A stretch of DNA of 64,000 nt from Agrobacterium tumefaciens (GCA_025559845.1 CP048472.1:1-64000); one strand, 5' to 3'. Positions 41,450 to 49,285 are shown, counted from the first letter of the stretch. Program-made: numbers and translations. Notes: generated from the sequence alone by a model not told the origin.

Positions 41450-43070
41450 GCGCGAGGCTCGATAGAATCCACGATCATTATCTCGAACCGACAGAGGTGC
41501 AGCGAGGCTGTTCCCGGGGATTTGGGGCGCTCTTTGGGTTTAAAATGGGCACATATCGCCCCCCTCATGCCAGAGCAGCGGCGATGAGGCCGGGAACGCC
41601 GATGAGAGTGATGGCTCTTCTAATATTATAGGCAAGCGCCGTCAGACTGAACTCCGCACGGACGTTTTCCAGCCGTCGCATCAAAAACGCTCCCTGGTAC
41701 ATCCACTGCTTTATCGTCCCGAACGGATGCTCGACGCTTTCGCGACGCTGGTCGAGAACCTCAGGTCGCGCCGCTAACCTTGCTGCCATGCGATCGAGCA
41801 CCGCTTCATTCTCCAGTCGCGAGACACGGCGATAGGGATTGTTTGTGCAGCGTGACTTGAGGGCACAGCCCTGGCAGGCTTCTCTGTTGCAGTAGTCGAA
41901 CTTCACGTTCTCACGTGACTTACTCTCGTAGCGTGGCGAAAGAACCTGCTCGGCCGGGCAGATATAGACATTCTTGTCCGTATCGTAGCGGAACGCCTCC
42001 TTGGTGAAGAAGCCTTCGCGTGCCGCCGGTCCCCGGATCGGTTTGGGAACATAGGCGCTGATGCCGGCCTTCTCGCGGGCTTCGATGTCCTCGATCTTGA
42101 AGTAGCCGCGATCGGCGACCGCCTCGATTTTGTCAACGCCGAGTGTCTCCATGGCAGATTCGACCGTCGTGGCCAGCAGCCCCATGTCGAGAACCTGGTT
42201 GCAGACTTCCTGCTCGGCGATCAGCTTGTGCTTCACATCCACGGCAAGCTGGATGTTGTAGCCGACGCCGACCTTCGTCATGCGCGCCATGGCGCGGGCA
42301 TCCGGATCAGTTAGCGAGATCTGATCCTCGCCAGTCTTGTCCAGTTCATCCAGCAGCGCCTTATGGCGATCGCGCTTGCCTTTGATGGCCGCGATCTTCT
42401 CGGCAAGTTTGCCATCACCGCGACCAGAGCCATTGCTATTACCCACCTTATCTTCGTCGGCGTCACTTTCATCGAGCCGCTTGATGTAATCGGCGAGCTT
42501 TTCGTCGGCCTCGTTGATAAACTTGGTCAGTGCACCCCGGGTGAAGTTACGATCCTTGTTGTTGACCGCTTTGATCCGCGTGCCATCGACCGCCAGAAGC
42601 TCTTTCCCGAACAGATCGAGCTGGCGGCATAGGACGACGAACTCCCGGAAGACCTGCCGGAATGCAGACCGGTTGATCCTGCGGAAGGCGGCGATGGTGC
42701 GAAAGTCCGGCTTCAGGTGGCGCAGAAGCCAGATCACCTCGATGTTGCGATGAGCCTCTGCCTCCAGCCTGCGGCTCGATCTCACCCGATTAAGGTAGCC
42801 GTAGATGTAAATTTTAAGCAAATCCGCCGGATCGTATCCAGGACGGCCGGTATCTTTCGCCGCTACCCGCACGAAGCCGACGGCGTTGAGATCGAGGCCA
42901 TCGACGAAGGCCTCGATGAAGCGGACCGGGTTGTCCGGCCCCACATAATCGTCAACCGCTTCCGGCAGAAGCAGCAATTGCGAGCGATCTGTTCCAGAAA
43001 GATGTGCCATGCCATACGATACCACAGCCCATTGGAGGTAGGAATCCAAGGGTCTGCCCGCGATCAAAAA
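41450..43070 (-). mobile_element. IS1182-family insertion sequence
   Basis: A single-transposase insertion sequence inferred from the IS1182-type transposase at 41565-43010. The outer ends are not fixed: I could not find convincing terminal inverted repeats or target duplications, so the limits are approximate. It interrupts a segment otherwise made of genes separated by GTCGC repeats. Confidence 0.7.
41565..43010 (-). CDS. IS1182-family transposase
   Basis: 481 residues from the ATG opening MAHLSGTDRSQLLLLPEAVDDYVGPDNPVRFIEAFVDGL; the in-frame start at 43067 is less likely. The N-terminal DUF772-type domain (YDPADLLKIYIYGYLNRVRSSRRLEAE) is followed by the DDE core: AVDGTRIKAVNNK (first Asp), AVADRGYFKIEDIEA (second Asp), VEHPFGTIKQWM (Glu region), and a Cys cluster CNREACQGCALKSRCTNNPYR. 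Full length and apparently intact. Confidence 0.95.
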   Translation of the reverse strand: MAHLSGTDRSQLLLLPEAVDDYVGPDNPVRFIEAFVDGLDLNAVGFVRVAAKDTGRPGYDPADLLKIYIYGYLNRVRSSRRLEAEAHRNIEVIWLLRHLKPDFRTIAAFRRINRSAFRQVFREFVVLCRQLDLFGKELLAVDGTRIKAVNNKDRNFTRGALTKFINEADEKLADYIKRLDESDADEDKVGNSNGSGRGDGKLAEKIAAIKGKRDRHKALLDELDKTGEDQISLTDPDARAMARMTKVGVGYNIQLAVDVKHKLIAEQEVCNQVLDMGLLATTVESAMETLGVDKIEAVADRGYFKIEDIEAREKAGISAYVPKPIRGPAAREGFFTKEAFRYDTDKNVYICPAEQVLSPRYESKSRENVKFDYCNREACQGCALKSRCTNNPYRRVSRLENEAVLDRMAARLAARPEVLDQRRESVEHPFGTIKQWMYQGAFLMRRLENVRAEFSLTALAYNIRRAITLIGVPGLIAAALA

Positions 43071-43072
43071 AG

Positions 43073-43450
43073 ATGACCTCCATGCTCAAAAGCCCCGTCA
43101 CCTGCGAAGTTCGCTACCGCGTCGATCAATGTCGAGTTTCCGAGTTCGAGGCATACGCTCAAATTTGGATCGAACTCATCGAACGCCATGGTGGAAAGCA
43201 CCACGGCTATTTCATACCCCGCGACAAGCCCGCAGAGACCGGAGTAAGCTTTCAAGGCGTCGGTAAGGAAGGAGCCGCTGACGTAGCGATCGCACTATTC
43301 ACCTTTCCAGATGAGAAAGCCTATCTGCAGTACCGTGAGCAGGTTGCGAAAGATCCGGATGGAGTGGCCGCGAACGCACGTTTCGGTGACAACCCACCGT
43401 TCATCAGCTACGAGCGCATTTTCCTGACCCCAATTCCGCGAACCGGATGA
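43073..43450 (+). CDS. NIPSNAP-family protein
   Basis: 125 residues if started at the ATG of MTSMLKSP (another ATG three codons on). It has the NIPSNAP/ferredoxin-like fold (CEVRYRVDQCRVSEFEAYAQIWIELIERHGGKHHGYFIPRD...ALFTFPDEKAYLQYREQVAKDPDGVAANAR). Function of bacterial members is poorly known. It begins right at the IS border on the plus strand and lacks a good ribosome site, so its expression or start may have been altered by the insertion. Confidence 0.8.
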   Translation: MTSMLKSPVTCEVRYRVDQCRVSEFEAYAQIWIELIERHGGKHHGYFIPRDKPAETGVSFQGVGKEGAADVAIALFTFPDEKAYLQYREQVAKDPDGVAANARFGDNPPFISYERIFLTPIPRTG

Positions 43451-43572
43451 CATCGGCATGGACAAAGGCCTTTAGGAGTTTTCGGACAGTCTGCAGAAAA
43501 ACAAGTGTAGTTTTAATCGGGGAGACTGTCCACGCTTCGCCAGTTTGGTCAAACGTGGACGAGTCCATGTGT

Positions 43573-43873
43573 TCAGACTGTTGGGATGGTGCCGCCGTCA
43601 ACGACGAACTCGGAGCCATATGGATGGCGGCGGTACGATCTGAGGCCAGATAGGCGATAAGGTCGGCAACCTCGCCAGGCTCGGCCCCGCGTCCGATCGG
43701 GATTCCGCCGATCCAACCCATGACCGCTTGCCGTGTTCCTCGTACGTGCCGCCATTGGCAGCCTGCATATTCTTCACCAGCACGACGGCGCACTCGGTCA
43801 TGATCCAGCCGTGGCAGACGATGTTGACGGATCCGGAGTGGTGCAGCACTGCATTTAAATCGGCGATCAACAA
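43573..43873 (-). pseudogene. Degraded short-chain dehydrogenase remnant
   Basis: C-terminal pieces of an SDR enzyme in different frames on the minus strand: PIGRGAEPGEVADLIAYLASDRTAAI in one frame and GSEFVVDGGTIPTV in another. An earlier piece, NIVCHGWIMTECAVVL, lies upstream. Rossmann and catalytic regions are gone. It lies between the NIPSNAP gene and an unknown gene, in a stretch rearranged near the IS. Confidence 0.8.
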
Positions 43874-43965
43874 ACGCTCATTTTGAGGGCAATGGATTTC
43901 AACTTTATTCTGTGTGATGGTCTGCCGAAATCTTCTCAGTTCCGATTTAGCCGTGTTTCAATTTG

Positions 43966-44499
43966 ATGCCCGAGAACAACAATCAAGTCCGCCTGGAAAG
44001 CTGCCTTCAGGTACTCGTAGGGCTGCCATTGAGCATTGCCCGCGACGTCGCGGGCATGAAGGTTTTCCATTTTGGAAAGGTCGTATCGCATCCTTCAGGC
44101 AGAGGCACTGTTGGTTCGTACGCACTACATGTTCAATGCCCTTGGCGTATCGTTGACGAGAAGACGGTAATCACAGGGACATCAGATCGTTTTCTTGAGC
44201 CGGCAGAAGGAACAGAGGTGAACGATGACGACCATAAATCGGGAAACCTGCAGCTCATCAAAATTGCATATCTGCTGAAGGGCTACGACGCGGAGACAAA
44301 TTCCTTCGTAAACGCGACCGACCAACTCGTGGTCATAACTGTCAATACAGACAACTATGGCGGGGCTGACCTGTCGCTATCAGGTGGTTACCGCCTGCAG
44401 ATTTTCCCCGACGGTTCACTTGGTGAGGACTGGCGCTTTGTTGAGATTCAGGGCCGTCATGTCGTTATCGAAGGCGGTCAAATACAGTTTGACGAATAG
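43966..44499 (+). CDS. Unknown protein
   Basis: 177 residues, ATG opening MPENNNQVRLESCLQVLVGLPLSIARDVAGMKVFHFG. No family recognised. Beta-rich with an extended C-terminal part (GGYRLQIFPDGSLGEDWRFVEIQGRHVVIEGGQIQFDE). The residue pattern resembles small cytosolic immunity-like proteins found near polymorphic toxins. Stands alone on the plus strand; its stop is followed by a C11 run at 44544-44554. Confidence 0.6.
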   Translation: MPENNNQVRLESCLQVLVGLPLSIARDVAGMKVFHFGKVVSHPSGRGTVGSYALHVQCPWRIVDEKTVITGTSDRFLEPAEGTEVNDDDHKSGNLQLIKIAYLLKGYDAETNSFVNATDQLVVITVNTDNYGGADLSLSGGYRLQIFPDGSLGEDWRFVEIQGRHVVIEGGQIQFDE

Positions 44500-44543
44500 C
44501 AATCTTATCACAACGACTTCCCGCCAGCGTTTCAACGGTGTCG

Positions 44544-44554
44544 CCCCCCCCCCC
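44544..44554. repeat. Homopolymer of eleven C
   Basis: GTCG is followed by eleven consecutive C residues between two convergent genes. It is the longest mononucleotide run I noticed in this GC-rich window and could vary in length, either truly or by sequencing error. Confidence 0.8.
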
Positions 44555-44572
44555 TACGGCCATTGGCTCGCG

Positions 44573-45487
44573 TTACCACTCCCGCCATTCTGCGGTGATA
44601 TCTTCATCATCCGGGAGGCTGAAGCCTGACGCCCTTACCACCGCGTCGATCAGGACGCCAAGTTCGTCGCGTTCCAGTGTTTCGATCATCCCGCTTCTGG
44701 CGTTGATCTCATTGATCGCAAGAACGATGTCCTTGACCGCCGTCTGGATGGCCTGTGCATCCCGCTCGCTGGTTGCGGCCTTCACCCTGTCGAGGAACGC
44801 ATTCAGCGCCGTTTCAGCCGTTGCAATATCGGTTTCGTTGAACAGCTCGTCTCCCTCGGCCATGGACGCGCGCCAACGTTGCGTTGGAATATGGGCCCGC
44901 AACGCTTCGACTTTATCGATGTTGTCGGGCACGATCTTCTGCTTGGGCAAGGACGCCTTCCGGCGCTTGGCCTTGAGCATGGTGCGGTCAGCATGCATCA
45001 GATAGACCGCCATCAGCCGCAAGTTCGCATCATATTTTACGATCACGACCATATTGCCAACAGCATGGGCGTGATCGAAGCGTTCGGCTGAATATTCCGG
45101 CAGCGAGCTGCTCTTTCCCTCCCGAAACGGACCCGCCCCGAGTTTCTCGGCCACGACGTCGCTGCTGTCTCCAAACGTCAGACCGAATGGCAGCGCCGAC
45201 ATATAGGACCGTTGCACGGCTCTGATGGCATCCAGCCCGGTAAAGGACAGCCGAGAGACGATCCTCTCCTCGTCGTCCGGCAAGTGCCGTGACCGTACCT
45301 CTTCGAATTCGGCACTATATGCGGAAAGGCTTTCCACCTGCAGGCCGAAGCCGCTATCGAAACCGCCGAAAAACCCAATCTCCGCATTTGTGCGGAAATC
45401 GATAGGGTCCAGCTTTTCGTGATCCGCCAGGTACGACCCGACAATCGGGTCGGCGATGCTGCGGCCAAGTATATCGGAATGATTCAT
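44573..45487 (-). CDS. Unknown protein
   Basis: 304 residues, ATG with AAGGCAGAG upstream. No domain recognised; an N-terminal globular part (ADHEKLDPIDFRTNAEIGFFGGFDSGFGLQVESLSAYSAEFEEVRS, then TFGDSSDVVAEKLGAGP) reminiscent of lipoprotein-less immunity proteins that contain 'FGDSxDxVxxKLG', and a C-terminal helical part after residue 185. It lies before repeat copy f, as an isolated gene on the minus strand. Confidence 0.65.
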   Translation of the reverse strand: MNHSDILGRSIADPIVGSYLADHEKLDPIDFRTNAEIGFFGGFDSGFGLQVESLSAYSAEFEEVRSRHLPDDEERIVSRLSFTGLDAIRAVQRSYMSALPFGLTFGDSSDVVAEKLGAGPFREGKSSSLPEYSAERFDHAHAVGNMVVIVKYDANLRLMAVYLMHADRTMLKAKRRKASLPKQKIVPDNIDKVEALRAHIPTQRWRASMAEGDELFNETDIATAETALNAFLDRVKAATSERDAQAIQTAVKDIVLAINEINARSGMIETLERDELGVLIDAVVRASGFSLPDDEDITAEWREW

Positions 45488-45601
45488 CTCTGCCTTTCCT
45501 TCACTGCATCCCTATCCGATATTGCCTTGCAATCTTTGTGACGTCGAATGAGTTTTATCTGTGCGCTCACAAAGCAGCGAGTTGCCGGAAATCTCCTAGC
45601 A

Positions 45602-45718
45602 GACCGTCCCAAAACCCTCCGTGAGATTCCTGATGAGAGTTTTGAGACGGTTTGCCCGAGTTTTGCTCGATATGTTAGCCGGACTTTTGCAGCGCTGCAA
45701 AATTAGGATTTCTGCGAC
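45602..45718 (-). repeat. GTCGC imperfect palindrome, copy f
   Basis: Left arm GTCCCAAAACCCTCC (45606-45620), right arm GGATTTCTGCGAC (45706-45718), inner perfect hairpin TTTTGCAGCGCTGCAAAA (45685-45702). The right arm contains the stop codon of the NUDIX gene. Its last 66 bp align gap-free with copy c. Confidence 0.8.
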
Positions 45719-46179
45719 ATCTCGTGGATGAGCAGGTGCTGAACGGGTTCCCGCTGAACAAACTCGGCCTCTACGTGCTTTAGAACATGGCGTTGCCCTG
45801 CAAACGGCACCATCGTCAAAGCCGCCGCAAATGAGACCCACCGAAACTCGCTATGCTCGTGATTGATCGTAACCGCCGCCTCGGCATCTACAAAGCCGAC
45901 GAATACGGGAAACATGCTGATGGCGTCACGATCAGCCTCATAGAACTGCTCGCATATGTCCGCTGAATAAAGGCGGTTGCAGCCTAAGCCCGTTTCCTCT
46001 TTCACCTCACGCAGAGCTGTTTCCCACGCCTTCTCGCCGTCTTCAATGCCTCCGGCAATTTGACACCACTCGCCAACGAGGGTGTGATTCCGGCGTAGCA
46101 ACAAGACTTCGGTTTCGGGTTTGGCGTTGCGGAGAAGAACAACGGATACGCCAAAGCTACGGATTGGGATTTCTGCCAT
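45703..46179 (-). CDS. NUDIX hydrolase (dATP pyrophosphohydrolase-like)
   Basis: 158 residues with a canonical NUDIX box (about residues 43-65) beginning GGIEDGEKAWETALREV and ending KEETGL, all catalytic residues present. The flanking sequence (EVLLLRRNHTLVGEWCQIAGG) is typical of NudB/MutT-like enzymes that hydrolyse dihydroneopterin triphosphate or nucleotides. The last codons MSQKS lie inside the right arm of repeat copy f, showing that the gene and its repeat form one unit. Confidence 0.92.
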   Translation of the reverse strand: MAEIPIRSFGVSVVLLRNAKPETEVLLLRRNHTLVGEWCQIAGGIEDGEKAWETALREVKEETGLGCNRLYSADICEQFYEADRDAISMFPVFVGFVDAEAAVTINHEHSEFRWVSFAAALTMVPFAGQRHVLKHVEAEFVQREPVQHLLIHEMSQKS

Positions 46180-46211
46180 GGTAGTCGATCCAGCTTACAA
46201 AATGAGGTGCA

Positions 46212-46237
46212 GTCGCAAAATTTCCGAAACCTGCGAC
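46212..46237 (-). repeat. GTCGC palindrome, copy g (short)
   Basis: GTCGCAAAATTTCC to CTGCGAC, only 26 bp, between the NUDIX start and the hydrolase stop. A shortened version of the repeat family with both arms. Confidence 0.55.
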
Positions 46238-46239
46238 AC

Positions 46240-46995
46240 TTATCGCAACAAATGCGATGACAAGAAATTTGCCGCGCTCTGGTGCGCTGCGCCGGCGTTC
46301 CGAGTTCCCGATCTCAAGAAAAAGTCGTGCGTGCCGCCCTCATAAACGTCAAGGGTAACAGGTCCGCCAAGCTGCTGCGCAGTCCGTTGCAGCTCCCGGC
46401 CAGTCGACAAGGGAAAAGTCCGGTCGGCGCTGCCCCAAATCAAATGCAGAGGCGGCAACGAGCGGACAGGCTGCGAATAGCCATTCGGGAAACCACCATC
46501 GACCAGCACCAGGGCGTCAATATCGGCTCGCCCGACCGAAGCGGCCGAAGCGATTTGCGCGCCAAGGGAGATTCCGAGAACGCCGACCTTGCCGCCGTGG
46601 CGCGGCTGCCCCTCAAGATGGGCGGCCACACCTTGAACGGCGGAAATCCAGTCCGGCAATCGCTGCGCATAATAGGCGATGCGCGCCCGCGCGCTGCCCG
46701 CCTTAGCGATGGCGTCGCGGTCGGCCGCCGACAGAACGTGCACGAGATAGGCATTCAAGCCCGCCGCCCGGAGCGACTGGCCGATCTCGTCATAAACGGG
46801 CGCTACAAAGCCCTTGCTGCCGCTCAAGATCACCACAGCCGGGCAGGTTGCGTTCGCGCAGCTCCCGAAGCTCTCGACCAGAACCCCGCCGCTGTCGGTC
46901 GCCATGGTGAACCGTTGTCGAGACGATTGAGCATTGGCTCCTGCTGGAAGAAAGGAAATGGCTAGGGTCGCGATAATGATATTGAATAGACGCAT
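46240..46995 (-). CDS. Exported dienelactone-hydrolase-family esterase
   Basis: 251 residues with a signal peptide (NIIIATLAISFLPAGANA, cleavage likely near residue 22). Alpha/beta hydrolase: nucleophile Ser143 in GISLGAQIAS, acidic residue in IWGSADRTF, His in EGGTHDFFLR. Likely a periplasmic esterase; substrate unknown. Last gene of the cassette-like segment on the minus strand, preceded by repeat copy h and then the right 44-bp inverted repeat. Confidence 0.88.
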   Translation of the reverse strand: MRLFNIIIATLAISFLPAGANAQSSRQRFTMATDSGGVLVESFGSCANATCPAVVILSGSKGFVAPVYDEIGQSLRAAGLNAYLVHVLSAADRDAIAKAGSARARIAYYAQRLPDWISAVQGVAAHLEGQPRHGGKVGVLGISLGAQIASAASVGRADIDALVLVDGGFPNGYSQPVRSLPPLHLIWGSADRTFPLSTGRELQRTAQQLGGPVTLDVYEGGTHDFFLRSGTRNAGAAHQSAANFLSSHLLR

Positions 46996-47016
46996 GAACC
47001 TGTCTTGTGTGCTTCC

Positions 47017-47051
47017 GTCGCAAAATTCCCGATTTAAATTTGAGTTCTGCG
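47017..47051 (-). repeat. GTCGC palindrome, copy h
   Basis: GTCGCAAAATTCCC (47017-47030) and GAGTTCTGCGAG on the right. It lies 22 bp upstream of the hydrolase start, in the same orientation as the other copies. A following AGTTTCGCAAC extends the symmetry. Confidence 0.55.
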
Positions 47052-47114
47052 AGAGAGTTTCGCAACAGCCTATTTTTCACCGGCACCTGGCGTAGAAACT
47101 AAGAATTACACCTC

Positions 47115-47158
47115 GTTCTTCGAGTTGGCAATTTTCACAGCTTCGGACCGACTGGGCC
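47115..47158 (-). repeat. Right 44-bp inverted repeat bracketing the cassette-like segment
   Basis: Reverse complement of 37669-37712 with two mismatches. It closes the 9.5-kb segment. The flanking bases outside the two copies do not match as a target duplication (TACGT on the left, TATGC on the right). Confidence 0.85.
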
Positions 47159-47492
47159 TATGCGGATTTCCGTTGTGAAAGACGGCTACTCAGCCAGTTC
47201 CTGAAGCCCGGGAACGTCTTCCGTGCCGGCCAGCCGGTGCGGTGTGGGCGCTGAGGGCTGGGGGGATCGCATCCTAACCACGGTCCTTGCCGGCAGAATG
47301 AGGCACCATCCTGTCGACGATGGGCTCGGTTGTCGAACAGTCGGTAGGGCAGACCCACCTATCGGCGAAGGAGTCGAACGGAACGGCAGGACCGCAGCCG
47401 TGACGTGGCGTGAGCTTGGTGCGGATAGCGATCGTGCCTGCAGCGCGCTGGTGTGAATTCACCGAATGGTCTCTCGGCATGTCGTGCACAAT

Positions 47493-47748
47493 CCGGTTCG
47501 GGCTGGCCACACCCATCGCGTCCTCGATGGATCTGGTGTGACCGAAGGACGCCTTCGTCTCGACCGACTTGGCCGCAACGGCCATACGCGACTTTCTTCC
47601 CCTACGAACAGGTTCGCATTCCTCGCGCGACAAGAAAGCCGCTCCCGGCCGCCCTCCACTGACGTTTCGGCCCAAGGGTGCGGCGTCGATCGCCGTCGGT
47701 CTTAACACCGTCATCGAGGACGCGATGGGCGCGGCCCGAGCAAACCGG
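47493..47748 (+). repeat. Structured leader of the DUF736 gene
   Basis: CCCATCGCGTCCTCGATG at 47512-47529 is an exact reverse complement of 47712-47729; CCGGTT (47493-47498) further pairs with AACCGG (47743-47748). The arms enclose about 180 nt and end 13 bp before the ATG at 47762, the same plan as the leader at 34551-34801. Confidence 0.75.
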
Positions 47749-47761
47749 AAAGGTTACGACA

Positions 47762-48079
47762 ATGGCAGTCATCGGCGAATTCACCACCAACGGCAACAAC
47801 TCCATCATAGGCAACGTGCGCACACTCACCGTCAGCATGAAGGCCCGCCTGAACCCGATCGAACGCGTCTCGCGCGACGCTCCGGATTTCCGCATCACCG
47901 CCGGCAACGGCGTCGAGGTCGGCGCCGGCTGGAAGGCGGTCTCCAACGACGGCGAGGAATACATCTCGGTCAAGCTGGACGACCCGAGCTTCAACGCACC
48001 GATCACCGCAGCCCTTTGGCCAAGCGATAAGGACGGCGAATACGCCCTCATCTGGAACCGCCCGAAGCGGGAGGCCTGA
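47762..48079 (+). CDS. DUF736 protein
   Basis: 105 residues, matching DUF736, a small conserved family of alphaproteobacterial plasmids and symbiosis islands. Typical pattern: MAVIGEFTTNGNNSIIGNVRTLTVSMKARLNPIER ... SRDAPDFRITAGNGVEVGAGWKA ... GEEYISVKLDDPSFNAPITAALW. Probably a small beta-rich single-stranded-nucleic-acid or protein-binding fold; role unproven. Preceded by a structured leader and followed by a terminator. Confidence 0.92.
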   Translation: MAVIGEFTTNGNNSIIGNVRTLTVSMKARLNPIERVSRDAPDFRITAGNGVEVGAGWKAVSNDGEEYISVKLDDPSFNAPITAALWPSDKDGEYALIWNRPKREA

Positions 48080-48088
48080 TCACCCCGA

Positions 48089-48118
48089 AGAGCTTCGCCG
48101 AAAGGCGGGGCTCTTTTT
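48089..48118 (+). terminator. Rho-independent terminator after DUF736
   Basis: AGAGC-TTCGCC-GAAA-GGCGGGGCTCT followed by TTTTT, directly after the DUF736 stop. Confidence 0.8.
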
Positions 48119-48252
48119 CCGTTCCCATTGACGAAGCCGGGCGCAGGCATCGAGCCTGCTTCCGGCTTTTCCGGTGCCATACGAGGAGGTGTGAGCTGCT
48201 CAGTTCGTCCAAGCGTGCCATGGCGAACCGAAGGCGTCCAGCACGAGCGGCG

Positions 48253-48325
48253 CCTCCAATTTGCTCCTGCCGCCTTTGGCGGCTTCCGCAAATCGGTTCC
48301 TCCCCTCGCCGCCTCCGGCGGTCGC
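48253..48325 (+). repeat. Conserved 73-nt leader hairpin, copy 1
   Basis: A 73-nt element beginning CCTCCAATTTGC, with nested stems ATTTGC/GCAAAT and CCGCC-TTT-GGCGG, then CCTCCCCTCGCCGCCTCCGG and a closing CCGGCGG. It recurs at 49574-49646 with paired substitutions that keep the inner stem, which points to a conserved RNA structure. It lies in the leader of the small gene at 48400, itself flanked by pairing arms GTCCAGCA (48236-48243) and TGCTGGAC (about 48335-48342). Confidence 0.75.
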
Positions 48326-48399
48326 GTCCCGCGATGCTGGACCCCTCCGCTCCGCCATGACGCGCGGCGTCGTCTTTCACAAACGTCAAGGAGACGACG

Positions 48400-48570
48400 A
48401 TGACGATTTCTCTCGAAATACAACGCGAAGAGCTTAAGGCCGAACTCAGGAACGCCTGCGATCCGGCGGAGCGTCGCCAGATCGCGTCGGAGCTGGAGAT
48501 GGTGCAGGCGGAGCTTGCAACGATCGAGGCCGAACAGGACGGGCGCATCAGCACGGAGCCTCCTTTCTAG
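48400..48570 (+). CDS. Small helical plasmid protein
   Basis: 56 residues (MTISLEIQREELKAELRNAC ... IEAEQDGRISTEPPF), a predicted long amphipathic helix rich in Glu and Arg. AAGGAGACG precedes the ATG. The stop codon lies in the loop of its own terminator. Short proteins of this type are conserved on rhizobial plasmids; no function known. Its leader shares a 73-nt structured element with the gene at 49716. Confidence 0.7.
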   Translation: MTISLEIQREELKAELRNACDPAERRQIASELEMVQAELATIEAEQDGRISTEPPF

Positions 48571-48582
48571 GAGGCTCTATTT
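48556..48582 (+). terminator. Terminator overlapping the end of the small gene
   Basis: GAGCCTCCT-TTCT-AGGAGGCTC forms a perfect 9-bp stem, followed by TATTTCT. The stop codon TAG lies at the start of the 3' arm. The stem also carries an AGGAGG word. Confidence 0.75.
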
Positions 48583-48609
48583 CTGCGTCCCCTGTGCGGC
48601 TCTCCTGCC

Positions 48610-48888
48610 TCAGCCGTTGAGTGCGTCCTTGACCGCCTTGCCAGGCGTGAACGTCAGCTTTTTCGAAGCGGCGATCTTGATCGTTGCGCCTGTTGCCGGG
48701 TTACGGCCTTCACGTTCCGGCGTGTCCTTCAGCTTGAACTTTCCGAACGAGGGGATCGACGTTTCCGCGCCAGCAAGCGCCGCGTCGGTGATCTGCTTGA
48801 AGACGCTCTCGACGATCGTCTTGGCCTGCGCCTTGGTCAGGCTCTGTTCGGCTGCGATCTTGTCGGCGATTTCGTTGGTCGTGGTCAT
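48610..48888 (-). CDS. HU-family DNA-binding protein
   Basis: 92 residues from the ATG opening MTTTNEIADKIAAEQSLTKAQAKTIVESVFKQI. The HU/IHF core is complete: SIPSFGKFKLKDTPEREGRNPATGATIKIAASKKLTFTPGKAVKDALN, with the DNA-binding RNPATG arm. Nucleoid-type protein encoded by the plasmid; it could silence or organise plasmid DNA. Upstream in-frame ORF extends to 49104 but lacks HU homology. Confidence 0.95.
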   Translation of the reverse strand: MTTTNEIADKIAAEQSLTKAQAKTIVESVFKQITDAALAGAETSIPSFGKFKLKDTPEREGRNPATGATIKIAASKKLTFTPGKAVKDALNG

Positions 48889-49027
48889 ATCGGAAAGGCC
48901 TCTTTCTGTTTTCGGTCTTTCAGCTTTGACAATGAAGATGTGGCGAAGAAAGGGGCAGAACGGCAGGAATCCTCGCAAGGATTGCGAAAACCACAGGAAA
49001 TGCAGGCGTTCGGCCGATTGAGACAGG

Positions 49028-49285
49028 CTATTGGGAGCTGCCCGCGTCCCGATAGCCGCGTCGTCTCTTCGTTCGTTCGATAAGGAAGAGTGCTGTGTCC
49101 GCATCGTCCGGATGATCGAAGGTCTCCATCATCGTCTGGCCGCCTGATCCGATCCTGCCCCAGTTGCGGACGACCGAAGCCCCGCCAAACAGCGTCGGCT
49201 GGATCGCGATCCTGTAGTAGCGCCGCATGTTCTGCGCCGCATCAATGCGGTGAAGATGAACCTGGCGTGTCTCCTTGTTTTCCAT
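49028..49285 (-). CDS. WGR-domain protein
   Basis: 85 residues from the ATG opening MENKETRQVHLHRIDA. The WGR motif appears in SVVRNWGRIGSGGQTMMETF, the nucleic-acid-binding domain otherwise found in PARPs and bacterial DNA-associated proteins. It forms the whole protein here. Small WGR proteins are frequent on rhizobial plasmids; likely nucleic-acid binding. It lies 140 bp upstream of the HU gene on the same strand. Confidence 0.9.
   Translation of the reverse strand: MENKETRQVHLHRIDAAQNMRRYYRIAIQPTLFGGASVVRNWGRIGSGGQTMMETFDHPDDADTALFLIERTKRRRGYRDAGSSQ

Larger units (their letters stand above)
46996..47761. other. Repeat-rich gene-free region before DUF736
   Basis: About 765 bp without a supportable gene. 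It holds repeat copy h, the right 44-bp inverted repeat, then about 300 bp whose minus-strand frames look like decayed coding sequence, and finally the leader of the DUF736 gene. Confidence 0.5.

Noticed and set aside
37853..47051. Classical integron attC sites
   Set aside because: The palindromes between genes lack the GTTRRRY and RYYYAAC boxes and no IntI integrase is present, so they are reported only as cassette-like repeats.
37853..47051. CRISPR array
   Set aside because: Repeats are palindromic, vary in length and are separated by genes, not by uniform spacers; no cas genes are present.
47158..47480. Possible decayed gene right of the 44-bp repeat
   Set aside because: Several minus-strand frames look coding in composition, but no frame gives a recognisable protein piece.
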